Part shown: positions 1 through 7,195 of the stretch, piece after piece
Numbering within the stretch: the stretch's first letter is position 1
Layout of the letters: every line of letters begins with the position of its first letter
Assembly: GCF_042677865.1 (NCBI RefSeq)
Contig: NZ_JBHUDD010000008.1
Location: 12,354-76,353, forward strand
Direction of reading: 5' to 3'
Length of the DNA stretch: 64,000 bases
DNA from: Lutimaribacter salitolerans
GTDB lineage: Bacteria; Pseudomonadota; Alphaproteobacteria; Rhodobacterales; Rhodobacteraceae
Translations under genes and position numbers: made by a program
Notes under the pieces: model-generated
What the model was told of the DNA's origin: nothing
The model's input: the letters and a program-made list of their open reading frames with translations, nothing else
The model's database searches: none

Positions 1-1
1 C

Positions 2-67
2 GAGTTCGCATCGCAATCGCGCGCGGTGCTGCTGCGCGACACGTTCCCGACCGACACACCAACGTGA
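2..67 (+). CDS. C-terminal end of an unidentified protein (5' partial)
   Basis: An open frame enters from the left edge and ends at TGA 65-67 after 21 codons, finishing in RDTFPTDTPT. Most codons end in G or C, as in the real genes of this window. The other two forward frames are also open here (they stop at 76-78 and a little beyond), so the frame choice is a judgement. The fragment is too short to identify. A 16-bp tandem duplication begins in its last codons and may have changed the C-terminus. Confidence 0.4.
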   Translation, partial: EFASQSRAVLLRDTFPTDTPT

Positions 68-92
68 TGGTGCATTAACGTGATGGTGCATT
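61..92. repeat. perfect 16-bp tandem duplication
   Basis: AACGTGATGGTGCATT occurs twice back to back, at 61-76 and 77-92, with no mismatch. It spans the end of the partial upstream gene and the leader of the next gene. It looks like a recent slippage duplication, because both copies are identical. Confidence 0.9.
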
Positions 93-118
93 CCGGCCCC
101 GACTTGGTAAGCAGGTGC

Positions 119-484
119 ATGATCCGATTCCTTTTACCCTTGGTCCTTGCCCTTGCCGCCCCATCGGCGCAGGCAGATCCCCCCGTGATAGAACAGGCCG
201 AGGCCAGCCGCAGCGGCATGGGCTGGCGGTTCGATGTCACCCTGCGCCACCCTGATACCGGCTGGGATCACTATGCCGACGCGTGGGAGGTTCTGACCCC
301 CGACGGCACCCGCCTTGGCATCCGCAAGCTGATGCACCCGCATGAGACGGAACAACCGTTCACCCGGTCCCTGTCGAGCGTGATGGTGCCCGATGGTCTG
401 CGCAAGGTGGTGATCCGTGCGCGCTGTTCGGTCGATGGCTGGTCGGATCAGACGGTTACCCTGTCGCTCAGCCCCGGGGGCTGA
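119..484 (+). CDS. small secreted protein of unknown function
   Basis: This encodes 121 residues. The ATG at 119 is chosen because it puts a classical signal peptide first: a basic MIR start, a Leu/Ala-rich core and a likely cleavage near AQA-DP around residue 19. The frame stays open upstream to an ATG at 80, but that would place a poor, polar stretch before the hydrophobic core. The mature protein, about 100 residues, is probably a periplasmic beta-rich domain with an isolated Cys near the end. No known family motif is visible. It converges on the small membrane-protein gene that ends at 485, with no spacer between them. Confidence 0.7.
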   Translation: MIRFLLPLVLALAAPSAQADPPVIEQAEASRSGMGWRFDVTLRHPDTGWDHYADAWEVLTPDGTRLGIRKLMHPHETEQPFTRSLSSVMVPDGLRKVVIRARCSVDGWSDQTVTLSLSPGG

Positions 485-733
485 TCACCTCTTCTTGTTC
501 CTGGCCACATAGGTCTGCCAAAGCCAGATCAGCAGCAACGCGCCCAACACGGCCCCGATCAGCCCGCCGAAGATGCCAAGGATCGCCAGCGCGAACTGCA
601 GCACAATCCCGCCCACCAGCGCCCCCGCGATGCCGATGGCAACGGTGGTCAGGATGTCCACCTCGATCCGCATCAGCCGCGTGGCCAGAAATCCCGCCGC
701 CGCGCCGATGATGACCAGAAAAACAACGCTCAT
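485..733 (-). CDS. GlsB/YeaQ/YmgE-like small membrane protein
   Basis: This encodes 82 residues, nearly all hydrophobic, with Gly-rich helices (GAAAGFLATRLM, IAGALVGGI, GGLIGAVLGALLLIWLW) and a basic tail ARNKKR. That matches the transglycosylase-associated GlsB/YeaQ/YmgE family of three-helix inner-membrane proteins. Those proteins are often stress-induced, but their biochemical role is not established. The ATG at 733 is preferred over an upstream start at 757 because AGGGAG lies at the right distance before it. It is last in the deformylase-fmt operon, 11 bp after another small membrane protein. Confidence 0.75.
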   Translation of the reverse strand: MSVVFLVIIGAAAGFLATRLMRIEVDILTTVAIGIAGALVGGIVLQFALAILGIFGGLIGAVLGALLLIWLWQTYVARNKKR

Positions 734-744
734 GCTCGCACTCC

Positions 745-981
745 CTATCTGCGCCAATGGGTCGGCACGATGATCAGCGCCCCGATCGACGACAGGATCG
801 CATCCACACCTGCACTGCCGAATTTCAGCCCGAACATGATCCGCACGAAATAGAACAGGAACGCACCGCCCACACAGATGATGATGGATTGCAGGTAACC
901 GTTGTGTGTAAACCCGGTCTTTTCGGCCAGATACCCCACGATGCCTGCGATCACCACCGTGCCCATCAGCGTCGGAAACAT
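745..981 (-). CDS. small membrane protein
   Basis: This encodes 78 residues with two or three hydrophobic helices (MFPTLMGTVVIAGIVGYLAE, SIIICVGGAFLFYFVRIMFGL, an Ile/Leu-rich C-terminal segment). The longer frame continues upstream inside fmt with low-complexity Arg/Cys sequence, so the ATG at 981, only 4 bp past the fmt stop and preceded by GGGAGAGTGAGG, is the likely start. It resembles transglycosylase-associated membrane proteins and may be a paralogue of the next gene. Position implies co-transcription with fmt. Function is unknown. Confidence 0.7.
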   Translation of the reverse strand: MFPTLMGTVVIAGIVGYLAEKTGFTHNGYLQSIIICVGGAFLFYFVRIMFGLKFGSAGVDAILSSIGALIIVPTHWRR

Positions 982-985
982 CGCC

Positions 986-1897
986 TCACTCTCCCAGTCT
1001 GGTGCCCTCAGGCACGGCCATTCCGCGCAGGGCTTCGCCCGCATCCTGCGCCGACCGGCCCGCCCGCTGCAGCCGCGTGATCTGCACCGCGCCGTCCCCG
1101 CAGGCGATGCGCAGCGCGTCATCCAGCGCCACGCCCGCGTCACCCTGACCGGGCACCAGCCGGCTGGCAAGGCATTTTACCCGCTCTCCGGCGATCAGCG
1201 TCCAGGCCCCGGGAAAGGGCGACAGCCCGCGGATCTGCCGGTCAACCTGATGGGCCGGCAAACCCCAGTCGATCACCGCCTCGGCCTTGTCGATCTTGGC
1301 GGCATAGGTCACGCCTTCCTCGGGCTGCGCCTCCGGCACCAGCCCGTCGAGCCGCGCCAGCGCGTCAACGATCAGCCGCGCACCCATCACGCTCAACCGG
1401 TCATGCAACGCGCCCGTCGTCTCCTCGGCCCCGATCGCCGTGGCCTCGCGCAGCAGCACCGGCCCGGTGTCCAGCCCCGCCTCCATCTGCATGATGCAGA
1501 TGCCGGTTTCCGCATCCCCCGCCAGGATCGCGCGATGGATCGGCGCCGCCCCGCGCCAGCGCGGCAGCAACGAGGCATGGATATTCAGACACCCCCGCGA
1601 GGGCGCGTCAAGCACCGCCTGCGGCAGGATCAGGCCATAGGCCACCACCACCGCCACCTCGGCATCCCATGCGGCAAACTCCGCCTGCGCCTCCGCCCCT
1701 TTCAGGCTGACGGGATCGCGCACTTCAAGACCCAGCTCCAGCGCACGAGCATGCACCGGCGTGGGCCGGTCCTTCTTGCCCCGCCCCGCAGGGCGCGGCG
1801 GCTGGCAATAGACCGCCGCCACCTCGTGCCCCGCCTGCACCAGCGCATCCAGCACCGGCACCGAAAAAGCGGGCGTCCCCATGAAGATCACGCGCAT
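986..1897 (-). CDS. fmt: methionyl-tRNA formyltransferase
   Basis: This 303-residue protein formylates Met on initiator tRNA in the cytoplasm, using 10-formyl-tetrahydrofolate. The N-terminus reads MRVIFMGTPAFSVPVL, typical of the family. The catalytic Asn105 and His107 lie in NIHASLLPRWRGAAPI, and the catalytic Asp143 in MEAGLDTGPVL. The C-terminal third fits the OB-fold tRNA-binding domain. The ATG at 1897 is chosen by alignment of the family start and by AGAGG eight bases before it. It lies 88 bp downstream of three deformylase genes, which encode the enzymes that later remove the formyl group. Confidence 0.97.
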   Translation of the reverse strand: MRVIFMGTPAFSVPVLDALVQAGHEVAAVYCQPPRPAGRGKKDRPTPVHARALELGLEVRDPVSLKGAEAQAEFAAWDAEVAVVVAYGLILPQAVLDAPSRGCLNIHASLLPRWRGAAPIHRAILAGDAETGICIMQMEAGLDTGPVLLREATAIGAEETTGALHDRLSVMGARLIVDALARLDGLVPEAQPEEGVTYAAKIDKAEAVIDWGLPAHQVDRQIRGLSPFPGAWTLIAGERVKCLASRLVPGQGDAGVALDDALRIACGDGAVQITRLQRAGRSAQDAGEALRGMAVPEGTRLGE

Positions 1898-1985
1898 CGG
1901 TGTTTCCTCTCTCCGCAAATATCCCGGGGAGCGCGAGGGGCTGGCCCCTCGCTCCCGCAGGACGCCACAGGTGCGCCGCGCGCGG

Positions 1986-2483
1986 TCATCGCCCCCCCTT
2001 GCGGGCCTTGCGCAGCAGCATGTCACGTTTCATCTTGCTCAGCCGGTCGAAATACATCCGGCCGTCCAGATGATCGATCTGATGCTGCACCGAAGTCGCC
2101 CACAGGCCCACGAAATCGCGCTCTTCCACCGCACCATCAGCGTTCAGAAACCGCACCGTCACGGCGCGCGGGCGGCTGATGCGGGCATGCACACCCGGCA
2201 GGTTTGGGCTGGCCTCGTCATGGTCGCGCAGCTGCACGCTGGCGTGCAGGATCTCGGGGTTGGCCATGCGCACCACCTGCCCGCGCGCCTCGCTGGCATC
2301 CACAACCGCCAGCCGCAGCATCACACCGATCTGCGGCGCGGCCAGACCAACGCCGGGCATCGCCTCCATCGTGTCGATCATGTCGGTCCAGATCGCGCGT
2401 ATCTCATCTGTGATCCCGGCAACCTCGGCGACTGGGGTGCGCAGCCGCTTGTCCGGCCAGGGGATGCAGGGCCGTACCGTCAC
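1986..2483 (-). CDS. peptide deformylase-like protein, catalytic residues lost
   Basis: This 165-residue protein has the deformylase fold signatures but degenerate active-site motifs. Motif 1 is intact (GVGLAAPQIG, residues 44-53). Motif 2, normally EGCLS with a metal-binding Cys, reads EASPN (90-94), so Ser replaces Cys. Motif 3, normally HExDH, reads HQIDH (134-138), replacing the catalytic Glu by Gln135. The two His ligands remain. From family knowledge such a protein should be inactive as a deformylase, although the reading frame is intact. Its start overlaps the stop of the upstream def gene as ATGA, implying coupled translation. It could be a regulatory or structural pseudoenzyme. Confidence 0.88.
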   Translation of the reverse strand: MTVRPCIPWPDKRLRTPVAEVAGITDEIRAIWTDMIDTMEAMPGVGLAAPQIGVMLRLAVVDASEARGQVVRMANPEILHASVQLRDHDEASPNLPGVHARISRPRAVTVRFLNADGAVEERDFVGLWATSVQHQIDHLDGRMYFDRLSKMKRDMLLRKARKGGR

Positions 2484-2971
2484 GCCAGATACTCCGCCTC
2501 CAGCGCGGCGCGGGTCTGCGCATCCAGCCGGTCAAAGGTCACGCGCCCGTCCAGATGGTCGAATTCGTGCTGGGCGCAGCGCGCCTCGAACCCGTCGAAC
2601 CGCTGCTCCTGCACCGTGCCAGTCAGGTCGGTCCAGCGCAGCACGATCCACTCGGGCCGCGAGACCGCAGCCAGCACGCCGGGGATCGACAGGCACCCCT
2701 CGTCGCCCGTGGAAGCCTGATCCGACGCTTCGATGATCTGCGGGTTGATGCAGACCACCGGCGTCATGTCGCCGTCTTTCCAGCCGCAATCCATCACGAA
2801 CAGCCGCTTCATCACCCCCACCTGCGGCGCGGCCAGCCCCCGGCCAAGCGCATCATACATGGTCTCGAACATATCCGTGACCAGTTGTTCGACATCTTCA
2901 CCCGATGCCACCGGATCGCAGGTCTGCGACAGCCGCGGATCGGGCCAGCGCAGGATCTCCAGCAGGCTCAT
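2480..2971 (-). CDS. def: peptide deformylase
   Basis: This 163-residue metallo-hydrolase removes the formyl group from new polypeptides. All three signatures are present: GRGLAAPQVG (43-52), EGCLSIPG with the metal-ligand Cys93, and QHEFDHLDG with ligands His135 and His139 and catalytic Glu136. It is the middle of three overlapping deformylase-family genes, with ATGA overlaps at both ends. It differs enough from its neighbours to be an old paralogue and not a recent copy. Confidence 0.95.
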   Translation of the reverse strand: MSLLEILRWPDPRLSQTCDPVASGEDVEQLVTDMFETMYDALGRGLAAPQVGVMKRLFVMDCGWKDGDMTPVVCINPQIIEASDQASTGDEGCLSIPGVLAAVSRPEWIVLRWTDLTGTVQEQRFDGFEARCAQHEFDHLDGRVTFDRLDAQTRAALEAEYLA

Positions 2972-3486
2972 GCCCGCGCCTTTTCACGCTTGAGCTTGAC
3001 CATCTTGCGGGTGATCATCTGCCGTCGCAGCGGCTTGAGGTAATCGATGAACAGCTTGCCATCCAGATGGTCGATCTCGTGCTGTACGCAGGTCGCCCAG
3101 AGGCCCGCGAAATCCTCTTGCTGTTCGGTGCCATTGCGGTCGATCCAGCGCACAGTCACCTCGGCGGGGCGGGTCACCTCGGCATACTGGTCGGGGATCG
3201 ACAGGCAGCCTTCTTCGTAAACATTGGTGTCATCCGAACTGGCGATCACTTCGGGGTTGAACATGATCAGCGGGCGGGGGGCCTCGGTCTCGTCCTTGAC
3301 GCAATCCAGCACGATCAGACGCTCGGTCACGCCGACCTGTGGCGCGGCGAGGCCGATGCCCGGCGCGTCATACATGGTTTCCAGCATGTCATCGGCCAGC
3401 ACGCGCAGCCCGTCCGACAGGTCGGTCACGGGCGCGCACAGCTTTTTCAACCGCGGGTCGGGGTGGATCAGGATCGGCCTTTTCAT
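2968..3486 (-). CDS. def: peptide deformylase (first of three)
   Basis: This 172-residue deformylase has the canonical motifs GIGLAAPQVG (43-52), EEGCLSIPD with Cys94, and QHEIDHLDG with His136, Glu137 and His140. The C-terminal basic helix ending KLKREKARA is typical of the housekeeping enzyme. The frame extends upstream to 3522, but MKRPILIHPDPRL at 3486 is the usual family start. It leads the operon def-def-(def-like)-fmt and two membrane proteins, and is transcribed divergently from the MalY-like gene across a 259-bp region full of palindromes. Confidence 0.95.
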   Translation of the reverse strand: MKRPILIHPDPRLKKLCAPVTDLSDGLRVLADDMLETMYDAPGIGLAAPQVGVTERLIVLDCVKDETEAPRPLIMFNPEVIASSDDTNVYEEGCLSIPDQYAEVTRPAEVTVRWIDRNGTEQQEDFAGLWATCVQHEIDHLDGKLFIDYLKPLRRQMITRKMVKLKREKARA

Positions 3487-3577
3487 GGCAGCGGATTTAG
3501 GCCAAGACCCATGGGCGTGCAATGGGCCATTGTTTCACGGCTTTCCGCAGCATGCGGCACGAACCCAGCAAACTTTC

Positions 3578-3623
3578 CCGAATTTTCATGAAAATTCGGA
3601 AAATTTTCCTATATTGGAAAATT
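3578..3623. promoter_or_regulatory. cluster of AT-rich palindromes between def and the lyase gene
   Basis: Inside GC-rich DNA, this 46-bp patch holds a perfect 22-bp palindrome (3578-3599, core AATTTTCATGAAAATT). It also holds an overlapping perfect 12-bp palindrome GGAAAATTTTCC (3598-3609) and an 8-bp inverted repeat AATTTTCC/GGAAAATT with a 6-base gap (3602-3609, 3616-3623). The shared half-site GGAAAATT recurs 18 bp apart. This is what a dimeric repressor or activator with tandem sites would bind. The regulator is unknown. It lies 123 bp before the lyase start and 92 bp before def. Confidence 0.6.
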
Positions 3624-3745
3624 ACTTCAGAACATACCTCCAATTCCTGCAAATTAATCAGAATAATTCCCCGAAGCTGCAGCCGCCCTACCCGTCCAGC
3701 GCGCCTGTGGCTACTCTAGCCCCAATCGCGTACCAGGAGACAGGC

Positions 3746-4915
3746 ATGAATTTCGACCAGCGAATTGACCGCATCGGCACACATTCGGTGAAATGGGACA
3801 TGATGGAGCAGATCTATGGCGTGCCCGCCGATGAGGGCATCCCCATGTGGGTGGCCGACATGGATTTCGCTGCCCCCGATTGCATCCAGAACGCGGTGCA
3901 GAAGATGCGCGATCATGGCGTCTATGGTTACTACGGCGACGACGCGGCCTATCGCGCGGCGATCTGCTGGTGGATGGACACGCGCCACGGTTGGACGGTC
4001 GATCCGGCGGCGATCTTTACCACCCACGGTCTGGTCAACGGCACGGCGATGTGCGTGGACACCTTCACGCAGCCCGGCGATGGCGTGGTGCTTACCACAC
4101 CAGTCTACCACGCATTTGCCAAGGTCATCAAAGCCAACAACCGCCGGGTGATCGAATGCGACCTGACCAACACTGACGGTCTCTATGAGATGGATTTCGA
4201 CGCCTGGGATGCGCAGATGGACGGCTCGGCGCGGATGTTCATCCTGTGCTCGCCGCACAACCCCGGCGGCCGCGTCTGGACCAGGGCGGAACTGGAGGGC
4301 GTGGCCGATTTCTGCCGCCGTCACGACCTGATCCTTGTGTCAGACGAGATCCATCACGATCTGGTCTATCCCGGCCAGAGCCATACGCCGATGGCCCTGA
4401 TCGACGGCGTCGCCGACCGGCTGGTGATGATGACCGCCACCACCAAGACCTTCAACATTGCGGGCAGCCATGCGGGCAACGTTATCATCCCCGATCCGGT
4501 CCTGCGCCAGAAATTCGCCGACCGCATGATGGGGCTGGGCCTGTCGCCCAACTCGTTCGGGCTGTTCATGGCCGAGGCCGCGTATTCCCCCGAAGGTGCT
4601 GCATGGGTCGATGCGCTGATGGACTATCTGGATGGCAACCGGAAACTCTGGGATGCGGGCGTGAACGCCATACCGGGGCTGACATCCATGCCGCTTGAGG
4701 CAACGTATCTGGCCTGGGTCGATTTCTCGGGCACCGGCATGTCGCGCGAGGAGTTTACCGCCCGCGTCGAGAAACAGGCGCGCATCGCCGTCAACCACGG
4801 CACGACATTCGGTTCGGGTGGCAAGAATTTCCTGCGCTTCAACCTCGCAACGCCCCGCGCGCTGGTGGTCGAGGCGGTGGAACGGTTGCAGGCGGCATTC
4901 TCCGATCTGCAATAA
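3746..4915 (+). CDS. MalY/PatB-type PLP-dependent C-S lyase (cystathionine beta-lyase family)
   Basis: This 389-residue fold-type I PLP enzyme probably cleaves the C-S bond of cystathionine or a related cysteine conjugate in the cytoplasm. Family marks are GIPMWVADMDF (31-41), the cofactor-contacting SPHNPGGRVW (169-178), Asp200 in LVSDEIHHDL, and the Schiff-base Lys234 in TTKTFNIAGSH, which is the MalY/PatB form. The frame is open far upstream, but AGGAG precedes the ATG at 3746 and the protein begins like the family. The palindromic region in front suggests dedicated control. Substrate is inferred from the family only. Confidence 0.88.
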   Translation: MNFDQRIDRIGTHSVKWDMMEQIYGVPADEGIPMWVADMDFAAPDCIQNAVQKMRDHGVYGYYGDDAAYRAAICWWMDTRHGWTVDPAAIFTTHGLVNGTAMCVDTFTQPGDGVVLTTPVYHAFAKVIKANNRRVIECDLTNTDGLYEMDFDAWDAQMDGSARMFILCSPHNPGGRVWTRAELEGVADFCRRHDLILVSDEIHHDLVYPGQSHTPMALIDGVADRLVMMTATTKTFNIAGSHAGNVIIPDPVLRQKFADRMMGLGLSPNSFGLFMAEAAYSPEGAAWVDALMDYLDGNRKLWDAGVNAIPGLTSMPLEATYLAWVDFSGTGMSREEFTARVEKQARIAVNHGTTFGSGGKNFLRFNLATPRALVVEAVERLQAAFSDLQ

Positions 4916-4938
4916 CCCGATCACACACTCGTTTATGG

Positions 4939-4962
4939 GGCCCCGGACACCGATCCGGGGCC
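4939..4962. terminator. hairpin between convergent genes
   Basis: GGCCCCGGA and TCCGGGGCC form a 9-bp stem with a 6-base loop, midway between the convergent lyase and DsrE-like genes. It has no T-run on either side, so intrinsic termination is plausible but not certain. Confidence 0.5.
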
Positions 4963-4975
4963 ACCCCGCCCCCGG

Positions 4976-5416
4976 TCAGGGCCGCAGATACGCGTAGCCA
5001 TCGTATTGAAGCTCCATCAGCCGCACCGCACCCGACGGCACCTCGACCGCCTCTGACACCAGCGGCACATCGGTCTGCATCTTCTGCTGCATCGCCTGCA
5101 CCGTGTTCAGGCAGACCGAGAAGGTGATGTTGTCCATTTCCAGCGACATGATCGAAATGCGGTCTTTCACCGGCGAGGTGTCCTGACGCAGCATATGCAC
5201 GCCGGGACCATAGGTGACGATCTCGATCACCACCTCCTGTCCCAACCCCTCGTAGTGCTTGGCGATGTTTGCGGCGTTGTTCAGCGCCATGTTCATGGTC
5301 TGGACGTTGTCCTCGTCCACATGGATCGCCACCTTCGCGGATGGTTCTGCAAAGGCCAGGGTTGCCGACAGGCTCAGAACGGCGGCAAGCGCCGTGGCGC
5401 GGGTCTTGAATGTCAT
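4976..5416 (-). CDS. periplasmic DsrE-family protein
   Basis: This encodes 146 residues. The ATG at 5416 is chosen because GGGAGG sits before it and a signal peptide follows (MTFKTRATALAAVLSLSATLAFA). The mature part has the DsrE/DsrF-like alternation: KVAIHVDEDN, MALNNAANIAKHYEGLG, VVIEIVTYGPGVHML, and a conserved Cys in SVCLNTV. DsrE-like proteins are known for sulfur-relay roles, and exported members occur next to sulfur-oxidation genes. Here it stands alone, tail to tail with the C-S lyase, so a link to sulfur metabolism is only suggestive. Confidence 0.75.
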   Translation of the reverse strand: MTFKTRATALAAVLSLSATLAFAEPSAKVAIHVDEDNVQTMNMALNNAANIAKHYEGLGQEVVIEIVTYGPGVHMLRQDTSPVKDRISIMSLEMDNITFSVCLNTVQAMQQKMQTDVPLVSEAVEVPSGAVRLMELQYDGYAYLRP

Positions 5417-5476
5417 GTTGGTATCCTCCCTTGACCGCGCGATGAAACCCATCATCGCATGCGAATGCAAGAATGT

Positions 5477-5926
5477 TCAGCGCCTCTGCGCGAAGAACGC
5501 TTTCAGCAGCGCCTCGGCCTCGGCCCCTGAGATGCCGTCATAGACCTCGGGGGCATGATGGCATTGCGGATGCGAAAACACCCGCGCGCCATGGGTCACG
5601 CCACCCGATTTGGGATCGCCCGCGCCAAAATACAGCCGCCCGATCCGGGCAAATGAAATCGCCGCCGCGCACATCGGGCAAGGCTCCAGCGTGACATACA
5701 GATCATGGCCCGGCAGCCGTTCCTGACCCAGCGCGGCACAGGCGGCGCGGATCGCCAGAACCTCGGCATGGGCGGTGGGGTCGTGCAATTCGCGTGTGCG
5801 GTTGCCCGCCTGTGCCACCACGCGGCCATCCGGGGCCACGACGACCGCGCCCACCGGCACCTCGCCGCGATCCCCGGCGGCGCGCGCCTGATCCAGCGCC
5901 GCCTGCATATGGCTGACAAACTCCAT
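5477..5926 (-). CDS. tadA: tRNA(adenine34) deaminase
   Basis: This 149-residue zinc enzyme converts A34 to inosine in the tRNA anticodon wobble position. It carries the cytidine-deaminase motifs: His53 and catalytic Glu55 in TAHAEVLA, and PCPMC (82-86) supplying the two zinc-binding Cys. The frame continues upstream to 6001, but those residues look like read-through of the divergent promoter region; MEFVSHMQAALDQA at 5926 fits the family N-terminus. It is divergent from rluB with about 60 bp between them. Confidence 0.93.
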   Translation of the reverse strand: MEFVSHMQAALDQARAAGDRGEVPVGAVVVAPDGRVVAQAGNRTRELHDPTAHAEVLAIRAACAALGQERLPGHDLYVTLEPCPMCAAAISFARIGRLYFGAGDPKSGGVTHGARVFSHPQCHHAPEVYDGISGAEAEALLKAFFAQRR

Positions 5927-5988
5927 CCCGTGCAGATGCCCTGCAATCCACGCTTTCGCAAGTCCGCGGATTGCGGCATATACCGGCC

Positions 5989-7029
5989 ATGACAGACACA
6001 CCCAAACAGGGCGATCGCATCGCCAAGGTCATTGCCCGCGCGGGCGTCGCCAGCCGCCGCGAGGCCGAGCGCCTGATCGAGGTCGGCCGCGTCAGCGTGA
6101 ATGGCAAGACCATCGACAGCCCGGCGCTGAATGTCACGCCACGCGACCGCGTCGTTGTGGACGGCAAACCGCTGGCCGCCCCCGAGCCGCCGCGCGTCTG
6201 GCTGTATCACAAGCCCACCGGGCTGGTCAGCACCAACAGCGACGAACAGGGGCGCGAGACCATTTTCGATGCCCTGCCCCCCGAATTGCCACGGGTGATG
6301 AGCGTGGGGCGGCTTGACCTGAATTCGGAAGGGTTGCTGTTGCTGACCAACGATGGCGGGGTCAAGCGCAAGCTGGAACTGCCCAGCACCGGCTGGCTGC
6401 GCCGCTACCGGGTCCGCGTCAACGGCCGGGTGGACGAGGCGATGCTGGAGCCACTGCGAAAGGGCATCGTGGCCGATGGCGAGCGGTTTCAGCCGATGGA
6501 GGTCACGCTGGACCGCCAGCAAGGCGCAAACGCCTGGCTGACCATCGGTATCCGCGAGGGCAAGAACCGCGAAATCCGCCGCGCAATGGAAGAGGTCGGG
6601 CTGAACGTCAACCGCCTGATTCGCGTCTCATACGGGCCGTTTCAGTTGGGCAACCTGGCGCGCGGCGCGGTCGAAGAGGTCCGGCGCAAGATCCTGCGCG
6701 ATCAGCTTGGCCTGACCTCTGCCGAGATGGGCGATGATCCGGCGGAAAAACCCGCAGGCAAGACCGTGCGCCGCCCTGCGCGCGGCCCGGCCAAGCCGAC
6801 GCAAGGCGCTGTGCGGGCCGGTGGGCCCGGCCCCGCGGGCAAAGGTGCGGGCGGCAAGACCCCCGGCCCTCGCAATGCCGGTGCCGGCGCGCCGCCGCGC
6901 GGCAAAACCGGCGGCCCTGCAGACAAGCGCCCTGGCACAGGGCCGCGCGGCAAATCTCCGGGCGGCGGCGCAGGGACTGTCGCCAAAGACCCCCGCCCAG
7001 CCCCCAAGGGCGGCAAAACCCGCCGGTAA
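5989..7029 (+). CDS. rluB: 23S rRNA pseudouridine synthase, RluB-like, with a long basic tail
   Basis: This encodes 346 residues. Residues about 8-65 form an S4 RNA-binding domain (RIAKVIARAGVASRREAERL). The catalytic domain follows, with Asp110 in SVGRLDLNSEGLLLLT and the family segment GKNREIRRAME. Residues from about 245 to the end are a disordered Gly/Pro/Lys/Arg-rich tail, which probably adds nonspecific RNA affinity. RsuA-family synthases act on helix 89-region uridines of 23S rRNA or on 16S rRNA; the choice of RluB is by overall resemblance. The ATG at 5989 is the second in frame and starts the conserved part. Confidence 0.88.
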   Translation: MTDTPKQGDRIAKVIARAGVASRREAERLIEVGRVSVNGKTIDSPALNVTPRDRVVVDGKPLAAPEPPRVWLYHKPTGLVSTNSDEQGRETIFDALPPELPRVMSVGRLDLNSEGLLLLTNDGGVKRKLELPSTGWLRRYRVRVNGRVDEAMLEPLRKGIVADGERFQPMEVTLDRQQGANAWLTIGIREGKNREIRRAMEEVGLNVNRLIRVSYGPFQLGNLARGAVEEVRRKILRDQLGLTSAEMGDDPAEKPAGKTVRRPARGPAKPTQGAVRAGGPGPAGKGAGGKTPGPRNAGAGAPPRGKTGGPADKRPGTGPRGKSPGGGAGTVAKDPRPAPKGGKTRR

Positions 7030-7109
7030 TGGTCCCGCTGCCATCTTCCCCCTAGCAAGCAGGCCGTCGATCCCCTAGCTTTTGCATGAGCTTTTTCCAA
7101 GGGGGGCGC

Positions 7110-7193
7110 ATGTCGGGGACCGGATTGCAGAAACTGTCCTATGTTCTGCTTGTCACATTGATGCTCTATGTCGCCCTCGCAGGGGGAGGTTAG
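7110..7193 (+). CDS. 27-residue membrane peptide
   Basis: This tiny frame starts at ATG 7110 behind a strong AAGGGGGG Shine-Dalgarno run and ends at TAG 7193, three bases before the next start. The peptide is a single hydrophobic helix: MSGTGLQKLSYVLL, then VTLMLYVALAGGG. The strong ribosome site and tight spacing suggest it is translated and coupled to the XpaC-like gene. It could equally be a leader peptide. It is the first element of the TelA cluster. Confidence 0.6.
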   Translation: MSGTGLQKLSYVLLVTLMLYVALAGGG

Positions 7194-7195
7194 GC

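Noticed and set aside
6720..7029. A separate low-complexity gene at the end of rluB
   Set aside because: The frame is continuous with rluB; Gly/Pro/Lys tails are common on this enzyme in alphaproteobacteria.
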